Assembly (NCBI GenBank): GCA_018066225.1
Contig: JAGHRU010000197.1
Location: 1-8,181, forward strand
DNA from: Candidatus Equimonas enterica
GTDB lineage: Bacteria; Bacteroidota; Bacteroidia; Bacteroidales; Bacteroidaceae
Direction of reading: 5' to 3'
DNA: 8,181 bases
Shown here: positions 1 to 6,166 of the stretch, piece by piece
Position numbering within the stretch: the first letter of the stretch is position 1
How the letters are laid out: every line of letters begins with the position of its first letter
Position numbers and translations under genes: made by a program
The notes under the pieces: generated by a model
Told to the model about the DNA's origin: nothing
Seen by the model: the letters and a program-made list of their open reading frames with translations, nothing else
Databases searched by the model: none

Positions 1-1293
1 GATGTAGTCTTGCACGATGAGGAAGCAGCCCGGGAAGCCCATCGTCTTCATGATATGCAGTTCGAAGTTGAGGCGTTCCTTCACTTCTTCTGACAAGGGG
101 TCACCGTAGCGTCGCTTGGCTCCCTCGTAGGTGAGCAGGGCGAGATAGTCTGCCTCAAACTTGATGCGGTAGAGTTTGTCATAGCCCCCGAGTTTGCTGA
201 TTTTCTTTTCCGCTTCCTCACGCGAGAGCACGACATTGCCGTTCTCATCGCGGGTGAATTCATCGAAGAGGTCTTGCGCCGTCAAGCGTTGGCGGTACTC
301 CTCTTCCGTACCAAAGGAAGCCGGGATGTCGAAGTTGGGCATGATAGGACCATGGTCGATGGTATATTCCTCCACCTTGTGGCAGATGTCTATCGTGTGC
401 TGCAAGGCTTCGGGTACATCGGCGAAGACTTCGTTCATCTCGGCTTGGGTCTTAAACCACTCCTGCTTGCTGTAAAGCATACGGTCTTCGTCATCATAAT
501 ATCGGCCTGTGGAGAGACAAATGAGGCGGTCGTGCGCTTCGGCATTCTCTTCGTCCACAAAGTGCACATCGTTGGTGCACACGAGTTGCACCCCATGCTT
601 GGCCGCCAGTGCAATGAGTCCCTTGTTGGCTTCTTGCTGCAAGGGGTAAGTCTCTCTGTTGGCACGCTGCGCAGGGTCTTTGACTTGGTGACGCTGCAAC
701 TCGAGATAGTAGTCTTCGCCCCATATACTCTTAAACCATGCGATGCTCTCCTCCGCACCTTGCATATCGCCTGCGAGCACCTTGGACGGCACTTCGCCCG
801 CTATGCAGGCCGAGCAGATGATGAGCCCTTCGTGATAACGCTCCAAGTCTTTGTGGTCGGTACGCGGACGCATGTAGAAACCATCGGTCCACGCCCGCGA
901 CACGAGTTTAATAAGATTGTGATAGCCCCTCTCATTCTTGGCCAGCACGATGAGGTGCCAGCCACCCTGATCGGGCTTACCCTCGCGCTTGTCCATACCG
1001 CGTCGGGCGCAATACATTTCGCAGCCGAAGATAGGCTTAAAGGCGAGCGTGCGCTCAGCCTTGGCACGCTCTTCTTCGCTGATGCCGTCCTTGGCGAGCG
1101 TCTCCTTGGCCTTGCCTCTGATGCTTTTGAGATAGTTGAAATACTCCTTGATGGCAAACATATTGCCGTGGTCGGTGATGGCCATGCCCTGCATACCATC
1201 TTTGATGGCCTTATCCACGAGCCCCGAGATGGAGGACTGGCCGTCGAGGATGGAGTATTCGGTATGTACGTGAAGGTGGATGAAGTCTTGCAT
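1..1293 (-). CDS. dnaE: DNA polymerase III subunit alpha, N-terminal part (runs off the window)
   Basis: This is the catalytic subunit of the replicative DNA polymerase, acting at the fork with the sliding clamp and clamp loader. The window holds the first 431 codons; the gene continues past position 1. Residues 1 to about 280 form a PHP domain. Its motifs are HLHVHTEYS (H8, H10), D17, TDHGN (H42), GCEMYC (E92), GWHL (H113), SACIAGE (C163) and NDVHF (D242, H244). This looks like a complete metal-ligand set, whereas E. coli DnaE has a degenerate one. Intact PHP sites in Thermus and Mycobacterium enzymes support proofreading, so an intrinsic exonuclease is a reasonable inference. The window ends in the early palm, in MGFPGCFLIVQDYI, before the GPGRGS and catalytic PDFD motifs. 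ATG at 1293 is chosen because the PHP motif follows at once. The upstream porin stops 4 bases before it, implying co-transcription and probably coupled translation. No separate promoter or strong Shine-Dalgarno is seen. Confidence 0.97.
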   Translation of the reverse strand, partial: MQDFIHLHVHTEYSILDGQSSISGLVDKAIKDGMQGMAITDHGNMFAIKEYFNYLKSIRGKAKETLAKDGISEEERAKAERTLAFKPIFGCEMYCARRGMDKREGKPDQGGWHLIVLAKNERGYHNLIKLVSRAWTDGFYMRPRTDHKDLERYHEGLIICSACIAGEVPSKVLAGDMQGAEESIAWFKSIWGEDYYLELQRHQVKDPAQRANRETYPLQQEANKGLIALAAKHGVQLVCTNDVHFVDEENAEAHDRLICLSTGRYYDDEDRMLYSKQEWFKTQAEMNEVFADVPEALQHTIDICHKVEEYTIDHGPIMPNFDIPASFGTEEEYRQRLTAQDLFDEFTRDENGNVVLSREEAEKKISKLGGYDKLYRIKFEADYLALLTYEGAKRRYGDPLSEEVKERLNFELHIMKTMGFPGCFLIVQDYI

Positions 1294-1297
1294 AGTG

Positions 1298-3430
1298 CTA
1301 ATTGAAGAAGTTCCAACTAACGCCGAAGCGGATAATCATACGGTTGGTGGGATAGTGCGGCACGAGGAAGTAGTGTCCGCCCTTGCTGCTATTGCCGTTG
1401 ATGTGCGAAGCCATCACATAGAAGCGGGTGTTCTTGAGGTGGAAGTTGAGATAGACATTTATCCAAGGATAGTTGCCGACCTCAACGGCGTGTTCGGCGT
1501 CCTGCACGGCGTATTGACCAATAAGGGGGCTATAAGCCAAGGCCTTGTACTTGGTGAAGTAGTGGAGGTCAGCGCCGAGTTCGGTGCGTAGCACACGAGC
1601 AATGCGGAAAAGGAAGTAGAGGTTGGTCCAACCCGTGAATGTAGGCAGGGGCAGCACGCTCTCATCGGAAGCGTGCTGGTAGGTGAGTTCGTTCTCCCAG
1701 TGTAGCGGACCGACGACAAAGTCTTGTCGCAGCGTAGCGGTGAGCACCTGCACACTGCCGCTTGCCTGCCGCACCGTAGCCCCATAGCGTGGCAGGGCCG
1801 AGGCTTGGGGCACATCGCTGATGGTCTCTGCGAAGTAAGTATAGTCTTTGAGGCTTTCGAGCGCCACAGTGAGGCGCGTATCGCGCCAGCGCAAGTCGCC
1901 AGCGATGCGCGTGTGGAAGGTCTTGCGTAGGTCGTCATTGTCCCACCACACATAGCGTCCGTGGAGGTGGCGATAGTAGAACGACGGCTGCTGGTTGCGC
2001 ACCAGGCCAGAGGCTGTGATAGTGATGGTATCCTTGCCCACAGGGATACAGCCGTCCACCTTACCTTCTATGCCAAACTCGCCCCACTGCTTGCCCGAGG
2101 TGCGCATCTCGCCAAGGACATCGTAGTGGAAGTAACGCCCTTGCTGCTTCATCAGTTGCGCGCCGAGGGTGATGTAGTTCTCGTTGTAGGCCACAGGGGC
2201 AAAGGTCTCATCGGGCAGTGTGAAGCGTTGGTATTCGTGCTTGGCGAAGAGGCGCATCCCCGTCTTCACCCACGGCTTAAAGCCTTCCTGCATCTCGAGG
2301 GCGAGGGTGTTCTCGATGGCGGTGTGGCGGGTATCGTCGGTGCTTCTGTCATCGGCGGCAGCGATGAACTCCTCGGCGAAGTAGTCGCTGCTGTCGCTAC
2401 CCAGAAGCAGCCTGCGTCGGTCTTGCCCCCAGCGAAACGTGTGGATGAAGCTGGCCACAGGTACGAAGACACGCGTGAGCGTCGTGTCGCGCAGCATGGG
2501 GTCTTGCCCTGCCGCCACCGCGCTATCGTCCAAGCGTCGGCGGGTCTGCCCATCGGCATCGCGCAAGGCATGGTAGCCGATGTTGTAGCGATGCGTGAGG
2601 AAGAGGGTGTTGAAGTCGTACTTGTTCCACGCCTTGCTCAGACGCACGGGCATATCGAGCGTAGCATACTGCGTCTCATACTGCTGTGGGTCGGTGATGT
2701 AACTATCGGCGCGCAAGCCGCCGTTCTCTGTCGTCTTGAGGTGGTTGCGGTCGTAGTAGGCGTGGAGTTGGTAGTGCTCGCCGTTGTAACTGCCATAGAG
2801 TCGTCCCGCAAACTGTGAGGTGCTCTGCTGCTGATAGTAGCCACGGCCGTAAAGGTAGTCGATGTTGAAGCCGAAGCCGAGTCGCCGATTGACATTGGTG
2901 GCAAAAAGAGCCGTGATGCGGTCTTCGCCGTTGGTCTTGTTGCCACATTCGTGGTAGGTGATATTGGTGATGGGCGACTTGGTGTTGGTGAAGAGCAACT
3001 GCTGCGCCGAGCGGAGGAAGAAGTCGTAAGGCAAAGCGAAGACGAAAGGCTGGTGAAGCATGTCATACGCAGCCTCGCCGTGCCACACGCGGCTGTGTCG
3101 GGGCGCGCCGAGGTTGCCTGTGGTGTTGTACTGTCCTGTGCGTCCCTCGGTGAAGCAGTCGTTCTGGAAGAGGTGTGGCAAGGTGTCGGGCATAGCGGCT
3201 ATGACGCCACCGAAGCGCGGGTCGATGTGCCACACTTTCAGCCCTATGGGGATGGTGCTGGTGTCTATGCTGTCGGCGGCATAGCCCGTGTCTTTGCGGC
3301 GCTGCTGCGCGCCAAATCGCGGGTCGTTGTCGCCGTCCTGCCGATAGCGTGTGTCGCCATAGATGTCTTGGGCTGTGCCCGAGAGAGCGAGGCTACACAG
3401 GGCTATCAGGGTGAGGAGTATTCGCTTCAT
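1298..3430 (-). CDS. Putative outer-membrane porin (Porin_10-like beta-barrel)
   Basis: A 710-residue secreted protein. Residues 1-20 are a classic signal peptide: KR, a hydrophobic core ILLTLIALCSLALSG, then cleavage near GTA-QD. The mature part is rich in alternating polar/aromatic strands, with no long hydrophobic helix. It ends in IIRFGVSWNFFN, an aromatic C-terminal strand like the outer-membrane assembly signal. Two stretches match what I recall of the Bacteroidota 'putative porin' family (Porin_10): NTKSPITNITYHECGNKTNGED with GRGYY at about residues 148-199, and the PHYP...RFGVSW end. Length is also typical. Members are predicted barrels; substrate and physiological role are not established. 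It is the first gene of a two-gene unit with dnaE, 4 bases away, and lies 155 bases downstream of rho, separated from it by a terminator. Start ATG 3430 gives the intact signal peptide. A large autotransporter or TonB-type receptor is unlikely: no plug domain or TonB box is seen. Confidence 0.85.
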   Translation of the reverse strand: MKRILLTLIALCSLALSGTAQDIYGDTRYRQDGDNDPRFGAQQRRKDTGYAADSIDTSTIPIGLKVWHIDPRFGGVIAAMPDTLPHLFQNDCFTEGRTGQYNTTGNLGAPRHSRVWHGEAAYDMLHQPFVFALPYDFFLRSAQQLLFTNTKSPITNITYHECGNKTNGEDRITALFATNVNRRLGFGFNIDYLYGRGYYQQQSTSQFAGRLYGSYNGEHYQLHAYYDRNHLKTTENGGLRADSYITDPQQYETQYATLDMPVRLSKAWNKYDFNTLFLTHRYNIGYHALRDADGQTRRRLDDSAVAAGQDPMLRDTTLTRVFVPVASFIHTFRWGQDRRRLLLGSDSSDYFAEEFIAAADDRSTDDTRHTAIENTLALEMQEGFKPWVKTGMRLFAKHEYQRFTLPDETFAPVAYNENYITLGAQLMKQQGRYFHYDVLGEMRTSGKQWGEFGIEGKVDGCIPVGKDTITITASGLVRNQQPSFYYRHLHGRYVWWDNDDLRKTFHTRIAGDLRWRDTRLTVALESLKDYTYFAETISDVPQASALPRYGATVRQASGSVQVLTATLRQDFVVGPLHWENELTYQHASDESVLPLPTFTGWTNLYFLFRIARVLRTELGADLHYFTKYKALAYSPLIGQYAVQDAEHAVEVGNYPWINVYLNFHLKNTRFYVMASHINGNSSKGGHYFLVPHYPTNRMIIRFGVSWNFFN

Positions 3431-3459
3431 GTATGATATGAGGAGTGATGATGATGCTG

Positions 3460-3491
3460 CAAAGTTAGCAAATTCCCGCGAGATAGCGGCA
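3460..3491 (-). promoter_or_regulatory. Candidate promoter of the porin-dnaE unit
   Basis: On the minus strand TAACTTTG (3467 to 3460) is a perfect match to the Bacteroidales -7 element TAnnTTTG and lies 29 bases before the porin ATG. At the expected -33 spacing there is only TGCC (3491-3488), not TTTG, so the upstream element is poor. The implied leader is about 20-25 nt and includes a short run of ATC/CAT triplets. The -7 match is seen directly; promoter function is inferred. Confidence 0.55.
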
Positions 3492-3501
3492 CTGTTTTGC
3501 C

Positions 3502-3559
3502 GAAAGAAAACAGAAAAGGCACGCGCTTGCTACTCGGAAAGAGCATAGCGCGTACCTTT
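3502..3559 (-). terminator. Intrinsic terminator downstream of rho
   Basis: A 12-bp stem pairs AAAGGTACGCGC with GCGCGTGCCTTT on the minus strand (arms 3559-3548 and 3526-3515), with a single A/C mismatch. The loop is 21 nt, in which further short pairing (TGC with GCA, TC with GA) is possible. The minus-strand 3' side continues TCTGTTTTCTTTC, a T-rich tract suited to factor-independent termination. It lies 26 bases past the rho stop codon and separates rho from the porin-dnaE unit. On the plus strand the stem is followed by a weaker TTTGTTTC, and no plus-strand gene needs it. Confidence 0.8.
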
Positions 3560-3585
3560 GTTTCGTTGCCGTGAGCCGTGATGGC

Positions 3586-5535
3586 CTATTTCATTTTGCT
3601 TATCGTAGCAATCAGTGCTTCGTTATTGGGCGTGCTATCGACGAGGCGGCGGAACTCCGTCATCGCCTCCACGGGGTTGTACTCTGCTATGCGCTGACGC
3701 AGGCCGTTGATAGCACTGTGCGTCGCAGCGTCGAGCAGGAGTTCGTCGCGGCGCGTAGAGGACGCGCTGAGGTTGATGGCGGGGTAGATGCGCTTGTTGG
3801 AGAGTGCGCGGTCGAGTTGCAACTCCATGTTGCCCGTTCCCTTAAACTCTTCGAAGATGACCTCGTCCATCTTGCTACCCGTCTCGATGAGCGCGGTGGC
3901 GATGATGGTGAGCGAACCACCGCCTTCGATGTTGCGCGCTGCGCCGAAGAAGCGTTTGGGCTTCTGCAAGGCGTTGGCTTCCACACCGCCCGTGAGTATC
4001 TTGCCAGAGGTCGGTGCTACGGTGTTGTAGGCGCGTGCCAGTCGCGTGATGCTGTCGAGGAAGATGACGACATCCTGTCCGCACTCCACCATTCGCTTGG
4101 CCTTGTCGAGCACCATACCGGCTATCTTGACATGGCGCGACGCGGGCTCGTCAAAGGTTGAGGCGATGACCTCAGCATTGACCGTGCGCATCATGTCGGT
4201 CACCTCCTCCGGACGCTCGTCGATGAGCAGCATCATGAGATAGGTGTCGGGGTGGTGAGCGGCGATGGCGTTGGCTATGGACTTCATGAGTATGGTCTTA
4301 CCAGCCTTGGGAGGCGCGACGATGAGCGCGCGCTGCCCCTTGCCGATAGGCGCAAAGAGATCGACGAGGCGGCACGACACGGGTGCGCCGGGCTTATCGG
4401 AGAGGTGGGAACGCTCCTCGGGGAAGATGGGGGTAAGGTGCTCGAAGGCCATGCGGTTGCGCACCACAGCGGCATCGACACCATTGACGGTGGCGACGCT
4501 GACAAGGATGTAGTATTTCTCGCCTTCGCGGGGCACACGCACGCGGCCAGCCACCACATCGCCCGAGCGCAGACTATACTGTCGGATGACCTGTCCGCTG
4601 ACATAGATGTCGTCGGGCGAAGCCATGTAGTTGTAGTCGGCCGAACGCAGATAGCCGAAGCCTTCGGTAGCGACCTCGAGCACGCCCGTGCCGTCGAGAG
4701 TTATCTCGCCCATAGTGGGACGCGGGATGACGACGGGGCGCGGCTTGACGGCGGGCGCACCGTCAGCGGCTTTGTCGGCCGTGCCCTGCATACGCTGCTG
4801 CACGAACATATCATCCTTGAAGCGGCGGAACTTGACAGGGCGTTCAGGCTCCGTATTCTCGTAGAAGAAGTCGCCGGTAGGCACGACAGGGATGTCCTCG
4901 ATGATGATGAAGTCGAGGTCTTCGGGGCGTGTCACCTGTATCTCCACGCCGCGTGCTACGGGCTCACGCTCCGCGGCACGCTCTGGCGTAGCGGCTGCCG
5001 CAGCGGGAGTGGCAGCAGCCTCGGCAGGCTCTACCTTTGGCGCGTCCGCTTCGCCACCTTCTGCTGCGGCTTGCTGCTGCATGATGGCTTCTTCGATTGC
5101 CTTGCGGGCAGCGATGTCGGCCTTGGAGGGGCGGCCACGCTTGCGCTTGGGCAACTCCAAAGGTATTTCACTTACGGGGCTATCGGCAGGCACCTCGGCA
5201 GCGGTTGCTTCTGCCTCTGCGGCTGTATTTTCGGTTATCATATCCATAGGAAACAACGGATTGGTGGAAGGTAATGGCGTATAGGGCTGCATGAAGGCAG
5301 ACTGTGGGCGAATGTAGGTCTGGGTAGGCTGTGGACGGCTCGTGCGACGCTCTTCGGCGTCGTGGCTCTTGGCCTTACCATCGGTGTTGGCCGTGAAGAC
5401 GCGACTCACCTGCACCTTCTGCACACGCATACGGTGCTTGGGGGCTGATGTTGTCTCGTCCGTAGGCTGCTGGTCCTCGATAGGACTGTCAGCACGCTCA
5501 TCGTCCTCTGAAAATTGTGGAATAATAGGTATCAT
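3586..5535 (-). CDS. rho: Transcription termination factor Rho with long low-complexity N-terminus
   Basis: A hexameric RNA-dependent ATPase/translocase that releases untranslated transcripts from RNA polymerase. The conserved core starts near residue 276. The primary RNA-binding OSB fold has GVLEVATEGFGYLRS (about 284-298) and SPDDIYVS (306-313). Walker A is APPKAGKT (407-414). The catalytic region LLIDERPEEVTD is at 436-447, Walker B VVIFLDSITRLARAYN at 489-504, the Q/R loops around 538-578, and the arginine finger is in KRIYPAI (R582). No key residue is missing. Residues 1-275 are unusual: no Rho_N helical domain, an acidic start, Ala/Glu/Pro-rich runs at 102-190, and a basic AT-hook-like patch KRKRGRPSK at 130-138. 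At 649 aa it is far longer than E. coli Rho (419). ATG 5535 is the only usable start: the frame is closed by TAA at 5562-5560 with no ATG, GTG or TTG between. A two-codon mini-ORF (ATG ATA TGA, from 5540) overlaps the start. The gene has its own promoter and terminator and is divergent from the ABC-F gene. Confidence 0.98.
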   Translation of the reverse strand: MIPIIPQFSEDDERADSPIEDQQPTDETTSAPKHRMRVQKVQVSRVFTANTDGKAKSHDAEERRTSRPQPTQTYIRPQSAFMQPYTPLPSTNPLFPMDMITENTAAEAEATAAEVPADSPVSEIPLELPKRKRGRPSKADIAARKAIEEAIMQQQAAAEGGEADAPKVEPAEAAATPAAAAATPERAAEREPVARGVEIQVTRPEDLDFIIIEDIPVVPTGDFFYENTEPERPVKFRRFKDDMFVQQRMQGTADKAADGAPAVKPRPVVIPRPTMGEITLDGTGVLEVATEGFGYLRSADYNYMASPDDIYVSGQVIRQYSLRSGDVVAGRVRVPREGEKYYILVSVATVNGVDAAVVRNRMAFEHLTPIFPEERSHLSDKPGAPVSCRLVDLFAPIGKGQRALIVAPPKAGKTILMKSIANAIAAHHPDTYLMMLLIDERPEEVTDMMRTVNAEVIASTFDEPASRHVKIAGMVLDKAKRMVECGQDVVIFLDSITRLARAYNTVAPTSGKILTGGVEANALQKPKRFFGAARNIEGGGSLTIIATALIETGSKMDEVIFEEFKGTGNMELQLDRALSNKRIYPAINLSASSTRRDELLLDAATHSAINGLRQRIAEYNPVEAMTEFRRLVDSTPNNEALIATISKMK

Positions 5536-5551
5536 ATCATTTAATAGGTAT
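5523..5551. repeat. Pair of 10-bp direct repeats flanking the rho start codon
   Basis: TAATAGGTAT occurs perfectly at 5523-5532 and at 5542-5551, 19 bp apart start to start. On the rho mRNA these read AUACCUAUUA, one copy just upstream of the initiation codon and one within codons 2-5. The pair brackets the ribosome loading site, so a binding or pairing role in translation control is conceivable but not shown. Confidence 0.6.
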
Positions 5552-5577
5552 GTGCACGCTTATAGCGATGGCACATA
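5549..5577 (-). promoter_or_regulatory. Hairpin in the rho mRNA leader next to the start codon
   Basis: A 7-bp perfect inverted repeat, TATGTGC (5549-5555) and GCACATA (5571-5577), encloses a second perfect 4-bp stem, CGCT (5557-5560) and AGCG (5564-5567), with a 3-nt loop. Only A5556 and ATG 5568-5570 are unpaired between the stems. The hairpin ends 13 bases upstream of the rho ATG, where it could limit ribosome access or modulate early termination. There is no T-tract after it, so it is not a classical terminator. Structure is read by eye; function is inferred. Confidence 0.5.
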
Positions 5578-5584
5578 GGTGTTA

Positions 5585-5647
5585 TCACGTCTTGGCAGAG
5601 GTGACAGACTTTGGGAAATCTTGATGGGGAGGAATATCGCCCAACAT
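5585..5647 (-). other. Possible short upstream ORF (20 codons) in the rho leader
   Basis: ATG at 5647-5645 opens a 20-residue frame, MLGDIPPHQDFPKSVTSAKT, ending at TGA 5587-5585. It lies wholly in the predicted rho leader. It has no recognisable motif and does not resemble a Rho_N domain remnant. It may be chance; it is recorded because leader translation is a common way to control Rho-dependent attenuation. Confidence 0.2.
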
Positions 5648-5683
5648 AGCGGCTCGGGGCACGCTCTTTCGTGTTAGACGCTG

Positions 5684-5713
5684 CAAAATTACAACATTCT
5701 GCCGAGATGCAAA
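5684..5713 (-). promoter_or_regulatory. Promoter of rho
   Basis: On the minus strand TAATTTTG (5691-5684) matches TAnnTTTG exactly, and TTTG (5713-5710) lies 18 bp upstream (19 if the adjacent TTTT is used), close to the 19-21 bp consensus. An A-rich run (TAAAAAAG on the minus strand, about 5735-5728) lies further upstream. The transcript would start near 5677, giving rho a leader of about 140 nt. This is the best promoter match in the window. Confidence 0.7.
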
Positions 5714-5834
5714 ACATTTTCGCCCACTTTTTTAATCCCCATCCGCCTTTTTGGCCAGCATCGTGTGCTTATAGCGGGGAGAAAAACGGGCAACTTACGC
5801 GACGCAGCCCGACATAGACGCAATTTGCGCAGCG

Positions 5835-5854
5835 CGCACAAAACCGCACAAACG
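5835..5854. repeat. Two tandem 10-bp units CGCACAAAAC / CGCACAAACG
   Basis: Two adjacent 10-bp units share CGCACAAA and are in register with one helical turn. They immediately precede the TGTAA/TTACA dyad. They may be paired protein sites or simple-sequence drift; nothing else distinguishes them. Confidence 0.3.
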
Positions 5855-5856
5855 CC

Positions 5857-5875
5857 TGTAAACAAATCACTTACA
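5857..5875. promoter_or_regulatory. 19-bp dyad TGTAA-N9-TTACA, operator-like
   Basis: Perfect 5-bp half-sites TGTAA (5857-5861) and TTACA (5871-5875) are separated by 9 bp and centred at 5866, inside the divergent spacer. The geometry resembles sites of dimeric helix-turn-helix regulators. It is about 175 bp upstream of the rho promoter and 300 bp upstream of the ABC-F start, too far for a simple repressor site at either. No regulator is named. Confidence 0.35.
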
Positions 5876-5911
5876 TCACAGAGCAGACAACACTTCCCGC
5901 CTTTTCCCACG

Positions 5912-5999
5912 CACGATAAGGGCAGAGCGTCGCCACGACGAGGGCAGAAACGACGCACGACGAGCGCAGCGCGTCATCACGACAAGGGCAGAGCGTGAC
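5912..5999. repeat. Tandem array of four 22-bp repeats
   Basis: Four contiguous units at 5912-5933, 5934-5955, 5956-5977 and 5978-5999, each exactly 22 bp, all beginning CACGA. The approximate consensus of the first 19 positions is CACGAYRAGGGCAGAGCGT. Units 1 and 4 agree at 19 of 22 positions; units 2 and 3 are more diverged. Twenty-two is not a multiple of three, so this is not a coding repeat, but it is about two helical turns, which places every unit on the same DNA face. There are no spacers, so it is not a CRISPR array. Its role is unknown. Confidence 0.75.
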
Positions 6000-6013
6000 G
6001 ACGGCTTGCCCTT
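5984..6013 (+). other. Hairpin formed by the last 22-bp repeat and its flank
   Basis: AAGGGCA (5984-5990), inside repeat unit 4, pairs perfectly with TGCCCTT (6007-6013) just outside the array. An inner AGC/GCT pairing (5992-5994 with 6004-6006) leaves a small loop. TTCAGGACTTTT follows on the plus strand, a poor T-tract, so terminator activity is doubtful. Confidence 0.4.
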
Positions 6014-6025
6014 TCAGGACTTTTC

Positions 6026-6051
6026 TGGCGGTGAAATCGCCATTTCCGCCA
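6026..6051. other. Compact 10-bp hairpin with a tetraloop in the divergent spacer
   Basis: TGGCGG (6026-6031) pairs with CCGCCA (6046-6051), and AAAT (6034-6037) with ATTT (6042-6045), around the loop CGCC (6038-6041). A 2-nt TG bulge lies on the 5' side. Neither strand has a T-tract after it, so it is not a standard intrinsic terminator. It may be a structured RNA or DNA element, or a folded remnant. Confidence 0.4.
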
Positions 6052-6117
6052 CCGCAGCGCGCCTATTTCCTCCCGCGCCCCACCGCATTTTGTGTCCCCA
6101 CCCCACAGAAAAACCGA

Positions 6118-6147
6118 CCAATCTGCGATGCGGATTTGGCGGATTGG
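6118..6147. promoter_or_regulatory. Imperfect dyad over the ABC-F promoter region
   Basis: CCAATCTGC (6118-6126) and GCGGATTGG (6139-6147) are inverted repeats matching at 8 of 9 positions, with half-site centres 21 bp apart, about two helical turns. The candidate -33 TTTG (6135-6138) lies between the half-sites, a placement suited to a repressor or activator. A direct echo, CGGATTTGG beside CGGATTGG, also occurs here. Confidence 0.4.
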
Positions 6148-6166
6148 CGAGAAATTGCTAACTTCG
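6135..6166 (+). promoter_or_regulatory. Candidate promoter of the ABC-F gene
   Basis: TTTG (6135-6138), a 20-bp spacer, then TAACTTCG (6159-6166) fits the Bacteroidales promoter with a single mismatch in the -7 element (TTCG for TTTG). The element ends only 4 bases before the GTG start codon, so transcription would begin at or next to the start codon. Confidence 0.5.

Noticed and set aside
274..1305. Long plus-strand open frame (343 codons) opposite dnaE
   Set aside because: It is fully antisense to a conserved DnaE PHP domain. It has no recognisable motif and follows from GC-biased codon use of the real gene.
1961..2818. Plus-strand open frame (285 codons) opposite the porin gene
   Set aside because: Shadow of the porin coding strand; Val/Ala/Gly-rich composition with no domain.
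4252..5274. Plus-strand open frame (340 codons) opposite rho
   Set aside because: Antisense to the Rho core and N-terminus; its composition mirrors the rho codons and no motif is seen.
5689..5958. 89-codon Cys-rich minus-strand frame in the divergent spacer
   Set aside because: It runs through the 22-bp repeats and up to the rho -7 element, is Arg/Cys/Leu-rich from base composition, and has no domain or ribosome-site support.
5912..5999. CRISPR array
   Set aside because: The repeats are contiguous with no unique spacers, and no cas gene is nearby.
5984..6024. Intrinsic terminator after the tandem repeats
   Set aside because: The hairpin is real by pairing, but the following T content is interrupted and no plus-strand gene lies upstream to terminate.
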